From Atherix ibis (Eukaryota; Arthropoda; Insecta; Diptera; Athericidae), in assembly GCA_958298945.1 (NCBI GenBank), contig OY282609.1, positions 27,687,212-27,751,211 on the forward strand: a stretch of 64,000 bases of DNA, read 5' to 3'. The translations under genes were made by a program, and so were the position numbers. A model generated the notes under the pieces. That model was not told the origin of the DNA and did no database searches. It saw nothing but the letters and a program-made list of their open reading frames with translations. This document shows positions 31,307-42,930 of this stretch, piece after piece. How positions within the stretch are numbered: position 1 is the first letter of the stretch; each line of letters begins with the position of its first letter.

Positions 31307-32107
31307 TTAACTCATATAGTTTTTGAAGAAATTTTTGAATGCAACTTAAAATTTTTAATGAAATTTTCTTACAAAAATTCATTAGACAAAAGGAAATTTC
31401 CGCTTTTTGAAGAAAAAAACGATTGCTTTTGCGGAGAATTGAAGGAGAACTTACTGATGTTAGCCAGAGCGAAATCTATTGTCTACTTGCATTTTCTCCG
31501 ATGACTAAGGGGAGATTTTATTCACTGCTCAAGCACAGCCAACGACGTTTTCATTTGTACCATAGGTTCGAATATTCGATAATGTGTAATTTCTCCGCTT
31601 TGTTCATTCCAGACTACTTGAATGGAACGAAATTCATTTTTTGGTTCATTTCAGTTCCTATAGCAAAGGGGAAAGTACGTCGACTTCGTAATTATGTGAA
31701 ATTATCAGTTTTATTAGTAAAAAAAGAGAAAAGTTTGCACTTTTTGGAAATAATCTGACTAAAAAGAATTTTAATTTATAAAAGTGCAGTCTTTTTTCCC
31801 TAATAAACAGTTTAAATGTGTTTGTTAGGTTTTTGTTTTACATAAATTATTTGCGCTAGAGCAATTATGCATATTCTTATTAGAATATATTTGCGATTTG
31901 ATTTTTCCATAGAAAATAAGGGACTATTTTCAAATAGCTTAAATTGTATATTTTGTACGCAAAATTAATAGTTTTTGTTGTATTTCGCAAAAATATTCAT
32001 TTTTGTTCAAAACGAACTGTGGGACCAGTAGCACCACGACTTTGAATGGAATGAAATTCATTTTTTGGTTAATTTCAGTTCGTGTAGCAAAGGGGAACGT
32101 GTCAATA

Positions 32108-32287
32108 ATGTACATTGCGAATTTTGCATTTCCGCGCGTTACGTATATTGATTTTTTGTGGCGTTATGTTGGTACTAATGTCTCTCTGTGGCGTTATGTT
32201 GATTTTTTGTGGAGTTATGTTGGTACTAAAATACGTGCAAGCAAAGCAGCTGTCAAAAATTAACTGAACATTCAAAATAGCGGAACT

Positions 32288-32291
<4 letters not shown>
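32108..32291 (+). mobile_element. Rearranged mariner fragment, copy 3 (mostly deleted)
   Basis: Only part of the 5' leader (gcgaattttgcatttccgcg) and the inverted terminal arm (32240-32291) remain; the transposase is gone and a short leader segment (gtggcgttatgttg) is repeated. It is the counterpart of 6221-6972 and 16095-16892. Confidence 0.75.

Positions 32292-32292
<1 letters not shown>
32285..32292. other. Target site duplication of LINE (left)
   Basis: actagaaa, repeated at 36740-36747; units 1 and 2 have a single copy (6970 and 16890). Confidence 0.9.
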
Positions 32293-32334
<42 letters not shown>

Positions 32335-32437
32335 CTGCAACTACAATTTTATTGTAACAAGTAAATTTACATAACATTTTAATTAACAATCTTGTGCATC
32401 ATGAAGTGGGAGTAAACACCCATCGGCGTTTCTCCAA

Positions 32438-35151
32438 CTAATGGAAGTTAGATTCCTCTAGAAAATCTCTAGGCCATTGTCTCTTAAGTCTCCGATGAGT
32501 GTTTCCGGGGAGGGCTGTACAAGACAATTCTCTCACAAGTGGATTATGATGATAGGATAAACGGGAATGAAATTTTTGATAGCGGGAAATGCACAGGTTA
32601 TGAACAAATGGAACATTTAGGTCACGATGTATTACAGTGTTACGAACATAAAAGGGGGCATCAACAATTTTACGGAGGATCTTGGATTGTAAGGCCTGGA
32701 TGCGATAGGAATTGGAACGTTTCGTTGAACCCCACAGTTCAATTCCATATGTCCAAATTGGTTTTATAATTGTATTGTAGATTAGGAGTTTACTTTTATC
32801 TGTTAGTTTCGAGCGTTTGTCCAGTAGTCTAAGAAATTGTAGGTAACGTCTGTTAGCTTCAGCTCTTTTTAATCTAGTATGTGGGTTCCATGTTAGTCTC
32901 TTGTCCAGGAAAAGTCCCAAAAAACGTACTTTATCATATTGCGGTATCATGTTGCTATTAAGGTATAAAGGGGTAGGTTTACCTTGACAAAGTGTGAAAG
33001 TAATGTGAGCACTCTTCTGTTCATTTACCTTCACTCTCCATCTCTTAAACCAAGATTGAAGGTTGTGGATATGGGATTGTAAATTGTTGGAAGCTATGTC
33101 AGGATTTTTATGGGTAGCAAGTATGGCCGTATCATCTGCATAAGTAGCAATGATAGTATTAGGATAAGCTGGGATGTCATGCGTATAAATATTATATAAG
33201 ATGGGACCAAGGATACTGCCTTGTGGTACTCTGGCGAGAATAGGATATATTTCCGACGATTCTGAGTTGATTGAAACTTGGAAATGTCGTTGGGAGAGAT
33301 ATGAATTTATGATAAGGTAGTATGTTGAAGGAAGGAAGCTCTTGAGTTTCCAAAGGAGTCCAGGATGCCACACACGATCAAAAGCTTGGGAGATATCTAG
33401 AAATACTCCTGGGCAATACTCTTTCCTCTCAAGAGAGGATGCAATATGATCAACAATGCGATGGCATTGCTGGATAGTGGAGTGTTCCGATCGGAAGCCA
33501 AATTGGTGATCAGGAATAATTTTTTCGTTAACTAAGACAGGGTAGAGTCGTTTTAATAGCAGTTTTTCGAATATCTTACCAAGAATTGGTAAGAGGCTGA
33601 TAGGTCTATAGGAGGAAGCAGAATTAATGGATTTATTTGGTTTAGGAATCATTTAAATGACAGAATATTTCCACAGTAAGGGAAAATAGGTTGTACGCAG
33701 TATACTATACGTATTAAAAATATATGTGATTAAAACTAAACCTTTTCGGGAAATTTGCTTCAGAATAGGAGCTGTTATTAAATCATAACCAGGAGCTTTT
33801 TTATTGGGAAGGCGCAGAATTGTAGATTTAATTTCCGAGGGCTTAAAATTTTTGGGAGGAAGACTCATAGGGAGTGGGAACATTAGTTCTTCGATGATTT
33901 TGTTAGTATGTGATTTGTCTTCTATATCATCATGTGGAGCAAAAGTATTTACCAAATGTTTAGCAAATACTTCGGCTTTTTCTTTGTCTGTTTTTGCCCA
34001 GTTACCGTCATTTTGTTTCAGTGGGTGTGATGTTTTTTTGTACGAGAGTATTCGTCTAGTGGCTTCCCATAAAGAAATATTGTCACTAAGCGATTTTGTA
34101 TAAGTTTCATGTCGTTCATTATAGTGCTTACTAATTTCCATTTTTAGTTCACGTTGTAGTCGGTTAAGTTCCTGTTTGTAGCTAGGCATTCGTACGCGTT
34201 GCCACTTCATTCTCATTTTTCTTTTTTCGTTAATTAATTCCGTATTTTAGTTGGTAAATTTTGTTGTTGTGGTTGTGTAGTATTGTTAGAGATATGAGCA
34301 GTTGTGACTGCATGTTGTATATATATAGTGAGGTCATTTACAGCATCATTAATTTCATTTGCTGTTTTTAACGTTCGTTTTAAGTCAATCTGTTGGTCTA
34401 ATTTGTATCTAAATCTGTTCCAGTCAATTTTGCCATTTATCAGCCTAGGAGGAAGAGTCTTTAAGATTGGCTTAGAAATAAGGGTAAGGAGAACAGGACT
34501 ATGATCAGAGTTTAAATCGGAAAGAGTTTCAATACTAGAATTCATGGTAATTGAAGGAGTGCTAATGAAGTAATCGAGGATATCAGGTCGTTTTGAAACA
34601 GATGTTGGCCAGTATGTTGGATTTGGAGGGGAGGTTATTTGATATGATGTATGGGATAGTGCTTCTTGAAGAATCTTTCCTCGAGGGTTAGCAACGCGGC
34701 AACCCAATTGAGGGTGTTTAGCATTGTAATCACCACCCGCCAGGAACGAGGCTCCAAGTGCGTGTAGGAAGGATAAAAATTCGGAGCCAGTTATTGATTT
34801 ATTGGGAGGACAATATACAGATGCTACATTAAGATTAAATAAGGAGGTATCAATTGTAACAACTGTGGATTGCAGGGATTCAGAGGAGAAATTGGAGTGA
34901 ATGTTATGTTGAATGGATTTTCTTATAAGGATAGCTCTTCCACCATGCGCCGTATTGTCAGGATGATCAGTTCTGTATGTATCGTAGTCTCGTATAGTGA
35001 AGTGTGACCGGGATGTAAAGTGCGTTTCAGTTAATAGAGCAATGTCAATACGTCTGTCATGTAGGAGAATGTCCAGTTCTTGTCGATGGAGGTTCAAACC
35101 ATTTGCGTTCCATAAAAGGATGGAGAGGGAATTTTCGGTAGACGACGACAT
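32438..35151 (-). pseudogene. LINE ORF2 (endonuclease-reverse transcriptase), two lesions
   Basis: Starts with ATG at 35151. The apurinic-type endonuclease occupies about 300 codons, with active-site motifs LLWNANGL, LTETHF, GGDYNAKH and SDHSPV. The frame breaks at about 34234, where the continuation is in the -1 frame. It then stops at 33653-33655, where TAA replaces the lysine codon found in the related fragments; the reverse transcriptase (FLDISQAFDRVWH, RVPQGSILGPILYNIY, YADDTAIL) continues in the same frame to 32438. With only two lesions in about 2.7 kb the copy is young but cannot make a full protein. Confidence 0.9.
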
Positions 35152-35249
35152 TTATTTTTGAACAGTGGACGATAAAGCTGACACAATGGACATCAAGGCA
35201 TTTACAAGTGGTGTTAGTATTTTATTAAGTTGGTCTATGAGTGTGTTGG

Positions 35250-36476
35250 TTAATTGGGAGAACATTGAGGATATATCTTGCGATAACAATGACGGAGGGG
35301 GAATATAGTTCTTACTGCTAGATTGTTGGTGTTGCGTTGTAGTTGTGGCTGCTGATGTTGCTGTTGTTGAGGTTCTCGTTGTTTTGGTTGTTGCTGTTCC
35401 GTGTTTGAAATGCTTGCCGCGACCGCAGCAAATGACAAACCTTGCTGCACTGGTTGGCTATTTAAAGTGGTCGTTTGGATATTCTTTTTGGCGTGTGGAT
35501 TTATTTTCTCCTGAAGCTTCTTGTACGTGGAGCAACCCTTATAATTTGCGGGATGGCTACCGTCGCAGAGAACGCATTTGGCTGGGATTGCCTTACTTTT
35601 AATGCACTCCCTGGTGAGGTGTGCACCTGCACATTTCACGCATTTTGGGCTATGTCGACAATACGACTTGGTGTGTCCGTACTTTTGGCACCTGTAGCAT
35701 TGTACAATTTCTTTGCTGATGTACGGTTCTTCAACCTTTATCCTTGTATACATCAGCGTTTCAATTTTAAATATGTCCTTGTTGTTGGGTGCCGGTTTCA
35801 AGGACACGAAAAAAAGTGGCAATGGAGAATTTTTTTTCACACTGGAAATACTAGTGACGTTATGTCCTAGTATTTCTAGCTCACTTTTTATTTCATCAAC
35901 GCATGTGGTGTGATGCAGATTACGAATTACAACTTCATAGGCCTTTTCTGCCTTTGATTGAAAGGAGTGAAACGTTTGCTTTGTTTCCTCTAGAAGTTGG
36001 ACAATGCTTCTATAAGCACCACCAGACTTGGCCTGTATTGCAAGTCCTTTTGCATTAGACTTGCACACGAACTGGTCAGTACCGATGCGTTTGGCAATGG
36101 TACGACCTAAGTTAGCAAAATTCGTGACATTTGTGACGAAGATGGGTGGTGGCTTATAAGCATTGTCGGTACTCGCTTGTGTATACGAGTTTGGAATTCC
36201 CGCACTTGTTGAAGTTTCGGACAACAGAGCAAATCTATTGCCGGAACCATTTTCTGTTGGCACCGATGCTGGCACGTACGTTCCCTTCTTTTGGGTTTTG
36301 GCCTTCGGCGATGAGCCAGGCGAACTGATAGTGGTTACGTCTCTCTTAATTGTTTTTGGACGTCGAGGACGTCCAACCGGTTTCACGAATTCTCTGCTGG
36401 CTGTGGAGTCTGTATCCTCACCAGCAGACGACATTGTAATTGTCTGCGATAACCGTTCATCGGTTATCGTTGACAT
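35250..36476 (-). CDS. LINE ORF1 (gag-like RNA-binding protein)
   Basis: 408 residues starting ATG at 36476. The N-terminal third is Ser/Thr/Pro-rich and basic. A middle domain (about 110-245) is the Jockey-type PRE_C2HC/RRM-like region (VRNLHHTTCVDEIKSELE, PLFFVSLKP). Three CCHC zinc knuckles follow from about residue 262: CYRCQKYGHTKSYC, then CVKCAGAHLTREC and CVLCDGSHPANYKGC. The C-terminus is Gln-rich. It binds the element's RNA to form the retrotransposition particle. The frame is intact. Confidence 0.9.
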   Translation of the reverse strand: MSTITDERLSQTITMSSAGEDTDSTASREFVKPVGRPRRPKTIKRDVTTISSPGSSPKAKTQKKGTYVPASVPTENGSGNRFALLSETSTSAGIPNSYTQASTDNAYKPPPIFVTNVTNFANLGRTIAKRIGTDQFVCKSNAKGLAIQAKSGGAYRSIVQLLEETKQTFHSFQSKAEKAYEVVIRNLHHTTCVDEIKSELEILGHNVTSISSVKKNSPLPLFFVSLKPAPNNKDIFKIETLMYTRIKVEEPYISKEIVQCYRCQKYGHTKSYCRHSPKCVKCAGAHLTRECIKSKAIPAKCVLCDGSHPANYKGCSTYKKLQEKINPHAKKNIQTTTLNSQPVQQGLSFAAVAASISNTEQQQPKQREPQQQQHQQPQLQRNTNNLAVRTIFPLRHCYRKIYPQCSPN

Positions 36477-36850
36477 TCCGTGTTTGGTCAGTGACCTCAG
36501 TTTTTTTTTTTTTTAACTATAACTGACACTTTTTAATTTGATTCTTTTTTTTTATTTTTTATTCACATTAATTAATTGTCTAACTTTGAGTATTTTTTTT
36601 GTGTGTTCACAGTAATTTACAATAGTTTATTCAGAATTTTAATTTGAAAGTTTATTATTCACTATTATTTACTTAAATTAATAAAAACAAATTACTTCAG
36701 AACTGATCTACGTCCGATCTCGTGAAATGTTCGTACATCACTAGAAAATTAATTAAAGAAAAAATAAGAAAATTGTTTTTTTATTGCACAAAACATTTTT
36801 ATTTCAAAATTTCAATAAAATCAAAAAAAATATTTTTACAATAAAGTATA

Positions 36851-37816
36851 TCAATTTAAACAATTGTTTAATTCTTCAATTGGACCATTCCATTTTTCTT
36901 GTACCATTTTTAACCAATCTGGTAAGCAACTCTTCAATTTATTATAATCAGTTCCCAAATCTGCCCAAATATTTTCAGCTTTTGGAACAGCTGTTTCAAT
37001 GAATTTCTCCATCTCTGTAACTTTGTCTTCCAAAAGTTTTTTGTGGCATAAATGAGCTGTTTCGCCAAGCAAATTGCATCGGTCCCAGTTCTTTCTAATA
37101 CTGTTAAACATTTCTCTAACCTTTCTGATAAGCTGAAGTCCTTGCGGTAATCTTTTCCTGGCCGCTGTGAACTTCGGACCAATGCACTCTCTCAACTCTT
37201 TAATCTGCGTTCCTCTAAGGGTATTAAAGACTCGAATATGACTTCCGCAATTTTTGTGGCTCATTTTTTTAGATTTTTCTATTAGTCTGTCGACAGCACC
37301 ACGTAATAAATTAATTTCACTTATGCCCTGTACTAAGGCCTTTTTCTTATGCTCCTTAAGTTTATTCATAATCTTTCTATTTTTTCTTTGCAAAGTATTC
37401 ATTTTTCTAACTAGTGGAGCAACTCTATCGTAAATTAATCTGTGACTATTAGTCATACCACTATTAAGATCGTTCTGAACACTTTTTAATGCACTAAAAA
37501 TGTTTTCCATTGCTGGCCATATTTTTCCCTCATTCAGCTTTACCCATGCATCATCGAAGAATGTCGTCGTCTTGTTGTCAATCTCCGAAGCTCTGCTTTG
37601 GAACATTTTCCAAACCATGGTAACCAAATCTTTTGTTTTAACTCTTACACCGGCAACCTTTTGAGTCTTTTCAGAATTTATCAAATTTAATACAAAATCG
37701 TAGTTTGTTGCCTCCTTTTCACCCTCTTCTGGATCTTCTATTTCATCTTTAATTTCTTCGCAATATATCAACTGCAAAATAACAGCTGATAACAGCAAAA
37801 AGAATACAATTTTCAT
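36851..37816 (-). CDS. Secreted six-cysteine protein, family A (copy A3)
   Basis: 321 residues differing from A1/A2 at three positions: Asn-to-Ser at 74, Thr-to-Ala at 160 and Glu-to-Lys at 303. Signal peptide, glycosylation sequon and all six cysteines are unchanged, so the protein should fold as A1. The long LINE has landed about 110 bp beyond its stop codon, downstream of the gene, leaving the poly(A) signals in place. Promoter intact. Confidence 0.9.
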   Translation of the reverse strand: MKIVFFLLLSAVILQLIYCEEIKDEIEDPEEGEKEATNYDFVLNLINSEKTQKVAGVRVKTKDLVTMVWKMFQSRASEIDNKTTTFFDDAWVKLNEGKIWPAMENIFSALKSVQNDLNSGMTNSHRLIYDRVAPLVRKMNTLQRKNRKIMNKLKEHKKKALVQGISEINLLRGAVDRLIEKSKKMSHKNCGSHIRVFNTLRGTQIKELRECIGPKFTAARKRLPQGLQLIRKVREMFNSIRKNWDRCNLLGETAHLCHKKLLEDKVTEMEKFIETAVPKAENIWADLGTDYNKLKSCLPDWLKMVQEKWNGPIEELNNCLN

Positions 37817-37847
37817 ATTGACTATCTGAAACTAATTACCAAGCTCC

Positions 37848-37885
37848 AACTGATACGTATCCAATAAATTAGAGCTATTTATATG
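37848..37885 (-). promoter_or_regulatory. Core promoter of A3
   Basis: TATAAATA and TCAGTT elements conserved with 32 bp spacing; single-base changes flank them. Confidence 0.7.
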
Positions 37886-38969
37886 CAATTTTTATTTGAA
37901 TAAGTCGACTGCGAAATATGATGTACATATAAAATTTTACCACTTTTATTTGATGTTGCTGGGTGTTTTTTCTCCTCTTTTTTTCCGTATACCCAAAATA
38001 TAATATAAACAATTTTGAATGAATTTCAATGTCTTATCATGTTATTTTCGTTTTTAAGACCTAACTATATGAACAAACGCGAATATGTCAATATTAATTT
38101 AGCTGTTTCTCTAACAATATTTATAAACATTTCTCAAATAGAATTTAGAAAAAATTGAACAAAAATTATTATGAAGATTTTAAATTTGTTCATTATCAAA
38201 TTATAATAAAAAATATTATATTTTTGATGAAAATTGGTTTTAGTTTTACCATTGTGTAGTCTCCAAACATATGTGATCACTATTCAATCTTCTTGTTGAA
38301 TCTTAGTTCTCGACTAATTATGATTATGTGTCGATATTGTACTCAATTTGTGCATACACGTTAAGGTACTACAAGATTGCGCTCAAAACTTTACTATTTT
38401 GAGGATTATCCATATCGATGCTGCGATTGATTAAGTTTGCGATAGAAACTATTTCGATAACTTCAAATTTTATACGATGACAATGAAATCATTTTGTATT
38501 GTAAAGAAAAGTGCAACAGAAAATTCTCTCAACAAAATCGAAAGAAAACTGGAACAGAATTTCGTCTAAATTCGATTTAATATTTTGTTTTTCCTAGTGA
38601 CATCGACATTTCCAGAACAGTTTTAGGTTTTAGTGAAGGTGTTGGATAGTAACAGTATGTAATTAAGCACACATAATACATCACAGTTTGTAGAATACTT
38701 AAATATAACAAAAAAAAGCCACAGAAATTTAAATACATATTTTTTAACAAAAAGTGAAATGCAATTTGCCTTAGCACTGATGGATGCTTAACTTCACTTA
38801 ATATACCATATATTTAATTTTCATTAAATATTTTTAATGATCAGCAATATACTTATTATTAAATTCTTATAATTTATTTAAATAAAATAACGAGTATCTT
38901 GCAAATATATTTATTTTATCAAAAAATATTTAATACAAAAATTGGAATGCAATATTTGTAAATATTCTT

Positions 38970-39965
38970 CTAATTATTTATACATCCTCTGAAATTATGT
39001 ATTAGTGTTTCCCATTCTTCTTTAACCTTTATAACCCATTTGGGCGTGCAGTTACCCATATTGGCGACTAATTCCTTCCATTCTGTAATTTTTTGTGGAA
39101 TATCTTTAACAGCTGTCTTAACTATTTCTGCGAACGGTGGTATTGCTGAAGCTATAATGCCCACATAACAGACAGGTGCTATAGGACCACCTACTGTGCA
39201 CGCAGCGTACCCATCTTTAACTCTCTTAAAAATAGTCCGAACTTTTCCTATAATTTTACGAATTACTTTTACAGTACCTTTAACCACTTTATATGGTCTG
39301 GTTGTGCAATTTTTCAACCGGTCAATATCATTCTTTCCATGTTTAAAAATTAATGGACCAAAGTACTTAACACACTCTATCGATCTTGCAGAACCAGATT
39401 TTTTTGCTGTCTCCATTTCTTCTTTTATGGTTGTATTATAACCCGTCAAAGTGGTCTTTCCCTCCTCATAACTAGCTTTAGCTTTTTCTTCAACTCCTTC
39501 GTTGGCCTTTTCATTACTTGCACTTTGTTTTTCCATGTCCTCAACTTTCGGCGATAATGTTTCGACTAATCCAGTTATAACTGAATCCAATATTAAATCC
39601 ATTGGATTTAAAATAAAGTTCATTGCCTTTTCCACTCCGTCCCAAATATCCCCTAATGCCTCTATTATCTTTCCCTCTTTAATCTTTTGCCAAGTATTTA
39701 CGAAAAACTCTTTCACACCTTTAGCGATCTTTTCGATGCTTGTTTTAAATGCATTCCATGCATTTGAGAAGAATTCTCCAACTTTGTTAAAAGCCTTTTT
39801 AAGCACATTAAGCAGTTTTTCAGGATTTGTTATTGTTTCCCAGAAGTCGGCCCACCATCCTTTTCGATTAACCGCAATCGCTGTAGTTTCTCCTTGTCCT
39901 GCTGGCATAGAATATCCCAGCTGAAGGATCACAGTTGCGATCACCAAGAACAATACTAATTTCAT
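38970..39965 (-). CDS. Secreted six-cysteine protein, family B (copy B3, diverged)
   Basis: 331 residues, same length as B1, but many substitutions. The first 60 residues are nearly identical to B1. The central region is clearly different: residues 95-130 read KEGKIIEALGDIWDG where B1 has KSGDILGAAKKIWEG, and the linker and C-terminal cysteine domain carry many changes. All six cysteines keep their positions, as do the sequon before cysteine 2 and the Trp/Phe pattern. B3 is therefore an open, constrained paralogue, not a decaying copy, and represents the second sequence type of family B that also makes up the first half of B4. Confidence 0.9.
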   Translation of the reverse strand: MKLVLFLVIATVILQLGYSMPAGQGETTAIAVNRKGWWADFWETITNPEKLLNVLKKAFNKVGEFFSNAWNAFKTSIEKIAKGVKEFFVNTWQKIKEGKIIEALGDIWDGVEKAMNFILNPMDLILDSVITGLVETLSPKVEDMEKQSASNEKANEGVEEKAKASYEEGKTTLTGYNTTIKEEMETAKKSGSARSIECVKYFGPLIFKHGKNDIDRLKNCTTRPYKVVKGTVKVIRKIIGKVRTIFKRVKDGYAACTVGGPIAPVCYVGIIASAIPPFAEIVKTAVKDIPQKITEWKELVANMGNCTPKWVIKVKEEWETLIHNFRGCINN

Positions 39966-39996
39966 GTTAATTATTTGAAGCTAACTATTAGGATTC

Positions 39997-40033
39997 AACT
40001 GATATCAACCAATGAAAATTGGACCATTTATAT
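39997..40033 (-). promoter_or_regulatory. Core promoter of B3
   Basis: TATAAAT from 40032 and TCAGTT with A at 40000, 32 bp apart. Confidence 0.65.
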
Positions 40034-40520
40034 AAAATTTTTGTTTACATTATTATTTGACTATGAATATTATTTCAGCGAAATATGCAAATAAAATAAG
40101 TTTTTTGTTTATTTTTCAAAAATTATTATTTATACAATATTGACGAAATCTTAAATATTAATTTAGGTGTTCCTCAACGATATTTGCATATACTCGTATA
40201 TATTGTATTTCTCAAGATATTCTATAATAAATAGTTGACAATTTTTTTGACATTTTTTTTATAATGAAATACACAAAAAAAAACCAAATAACAAAAATGT
40301 GGTATTGAATTTATTGTTACCAAGCAGAATATTATTTTAAACTTGTTTTCCATAAAGAATAATTCATTAATTTAACAAAAATGACCAAAAATATATTTTG
40401 TCTATTAACGATTTTTCAAAGGATGTTCGATTTTCGATATGTAATGTTATGCATAATAGAAATTGGTTTGTCCTTTAGTGTCAGTTTTGACTAGTTGTCC
40501 AATAGTCTAAATAAATAGTA

Positions 40521-41083
40521 CCAGGGGTATACGCTTAAATTCGTTGTTTGGTTATAGATGGCGTGAGTGAGCACGTTATACTTTTTTTTTATAAGTTTGA
40601 CATCTGTCAACATTAATCAGTGCACATTGCCAGCAATTTCGTACAACAACATACATTTTTCCGTTGGTAATCATGTCTAGTTTTGTGCCAGAAAAAGAGC
40701 ATATGCGAGAAGCTTTGCTTTTCTCCTTCAATTTGAAGAAATCGACTGCCGAATCGCATCTAATGCTTATGGAGACCTATGGCGACAGTTCTTTATCGGA
40801 AACAATATGCCAAGATTGGTTTCGTCGGTTCAAAGACAGCAATTTTAACTTGTGGGACAAGAAGCATGAAAATCGGCCTAGGAAGGTTGAGGACCATCAA
40901 TTGCAGGCTCTTTTGAACGAAGACGATACCCAATCGCAAAAAATGCTCACGGAGCAATTGGGTGTTACTCAACCAGCCATTTCCATGCGCTTGCGTAGCA
41001 TGGGGGAGATTGAAAAGACTGGAAAATGGGTGCCGCATGAATTGAACGATAGGAAAATGGAGCGATGCCAAAACGCATGCGAA
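40521..41083 (+). mobile_element. Mariner (irritans-type), 5' part only
   Basis: Starts with the inverted repeat at 40521 (ccaggggtatacgc), then leader and transposase from ATG 40673 (MSSFVPEKEHMREALLF). Both helix-turn-helix modules are present (ICQDWFRRFKDSNFNLWDK; LTEQLGVTQPAISMRLRSM) and WVPHELN. The reading frame is intact for about 137 codons and then runs directly into an I-like LINE at about 41084, before the catalytic domain. Confidence 0.85.
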
Positions 41084-42840
41084 ACCTACTCCCAAGAAAA
41101 ATCTTATCCATTCTTCGGCTAACAACTTTTGACCAATTTCAGTATTGTCTTGTACTTCCAAAATCCTGCAAAAGATCTTAACTACAAGACTTAACCAGGT
41201 GCTTGCCAATACACTGAATCATCAACAACATGCCTACAGGTCAGGCACTTGAACTTCAACATTCAATCCATAATTGCTGCAAACGTTACTGTTGTCTTTC
41301 AACTTAGAAAAGGCGCATGACCGAATTTACCCACGCAGGGTACTCTTACAGCTGGCAGAGTGGGGAGTACACTCTGAAATATCCCACAAGGATCCCCTTT
41401 ATCAACGATCTTATTCAATATATATTTTCACTCCCTCTCCCACCATCTATCATCCTTTAACCATTATACATATGCTGATAATATTTTTATACTGGTGTTG
41501 ATCTTTAACATCTGGTGCTGATCTTCAACGTGGTTAAAATTTTAGTCAGCAGCAAAAGTAAGGTAAGACAAAGTGAGGCAATTAGAGTAACCAACACCCT
41601 TTTGGATGGAACCTTACTCTATTTCCTCACTATATGTATCAGTGTGCCAATAGCAGGGAAAAATCTAGTCGAGGCAGCTGTAAACCGTTGCATTAGACAT
41701 CGGATATCTCCGGTGGAATGCATACTGATAGAAACTGGTCGAAAACATATCTAATTTTATCTTCAAAAAGGTAGACTAAATTTAGTTTACAAAAACCTAT
41801 GCCTTCCAAATTACCCCCTCCACACTTTAATCAAAAACATTATCATCTCCTCCACTTAAAAAAGGAATTCATCATCGCCATCCTAATTAATATCCCATCT
41901 TGAAAGCAATTCATCCATCCTCCCCTTCGTTTTCCAAACTTTCCTTCCACACTCAAATTATAAACCGTTGTTGGGAAAAAAGTCGAAAGTGTCTAGTTCT
42001 CTTGACAGGTTTAAGAAGGCTAGTACTGATCCGCCCACATATAGAAAACTTTTCCTTGAATAGTTGGACGGATTAAAAGATCATCGACTGTTGTTCACAG
42101 ATGCCGCCGCTGACACCGATCGAGTGATCCCAAGGCTGGCAGCCTTGCCGCCCTTAAAGTCATTTGTGGCACATCGAGTGATCCACTACTTAGCGCAATT
42201 CGTCATAGCCTGATTAGCAATAGGAGTGTTGACTTGCAATGGGTGTCGGGGCATGTGAGAATTGTGGGTAATTAAAGTGCTGACAAGTTGGCTGGAGAAA
42301 CTCTCCGTCGACCAGTGATCATAGTCATTTCCAATCTGCCTCGCCTACTAACAGAATGGCAATTAACACCATTAGTCATCCGCAGACACGATAACTGGAC
42401 CAATAGCGACACATTTTCTTTTGGCGCGGAAGCTCCTCAGAATCTGGATTGGATATACTGCTCTTACTCATAACTTCCTTTTTGGCAATACCAATCATCC
42501 TTTATGCCAATCCTGTAGCACTCATTTCACTATCATCCATATTCTCTACAAGAATGCCACATAACCAAAAATTACTTCCCGAGCAAGATTCTTCCCATTA
42601 TGGAGCTCCTGGACCCAACAACTCCAGTTCCTAGTCCCCTATTTAAGCTTCTACAACATACTAATCTGCTCCACAAGATATAAAAAAATTCTTAATATTC
42701 TATACTACCAACCACAGACCAGTCTCTGTTAGATGACTTTTCACATGTACACGTACTACGAAGTCGCCAAATGGCCTCACGGTCGTGGCGCTATAAAGTG
42801 GCCCCTGGCACATGTTGAAGGGACCTTACAAACAAAAACA
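41084..42840 (+). mobile_element. I-like LINE fragment (RT and RNase H remnants)
   Basis: The plus strand gives pieces of a reverse transcriptase with heavy frameshifting: SKILQKILTTRLNQVL and HQQHAYRSGT near 41157-41250, LSFNLEKAHDRIYPRRVLLQ (palm box with the first Asp), then PQGSP near 41385 and an ADN box near 41470. Near 42225-42300 the translation LQWVSGHVRIVGN, followed by ADKLAG, matches the end of an RNase H domain, and 42500-42530 resembles the Cys/His tail of I-type ORF2. RT plus RNase H is the I-clade layout. The 3' end is near 42840, after gaccttacaaac. Confidence 0.75.
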
Positions 42841-42930
42841 AAAAATACCTACAAATAGCTCAATTCGCTGTAAAAGAAAATATTCATCTCACAGTCGACA
42901 TACATAATAATTTCTTTTTTTTTTCAATCT

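Larger units (their letters stand above)
32293..36739 (-). mobile_element. Near-full-length Jockey-clade LINE in unit 3
   Basis: 4,447 bp on the minus strand: 5' leader, ORF1, 98 bp gap, ORF2 (endonuclease plus reverse transcriptase, no RNase H), short 3' UTR and a 40-bp poly-T run (32293-32332) that is the poly(A) tail. It is flanked by an 8 bp target duplication. Near the 5' end, about 26-32 nt in, ggacgta resembles the downstream promoter element of Jockey-like internal promoters. ORF1 is intact; ORF2 has one frameshift and one nonsense codon. Confidence 0.95.

Noticed and set aside
32293..32332. Poly-T run considered as a simple-sequence repeat or assembly gap
   Set aside because: It is exactly the poly(A) tail of the minus-strand LINE, bounded by its target duplication.
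34304..36516. Several plus-strand frames across the LINE
   Set aside because: Antisense shadows of LINE ORF1 and ORF2.
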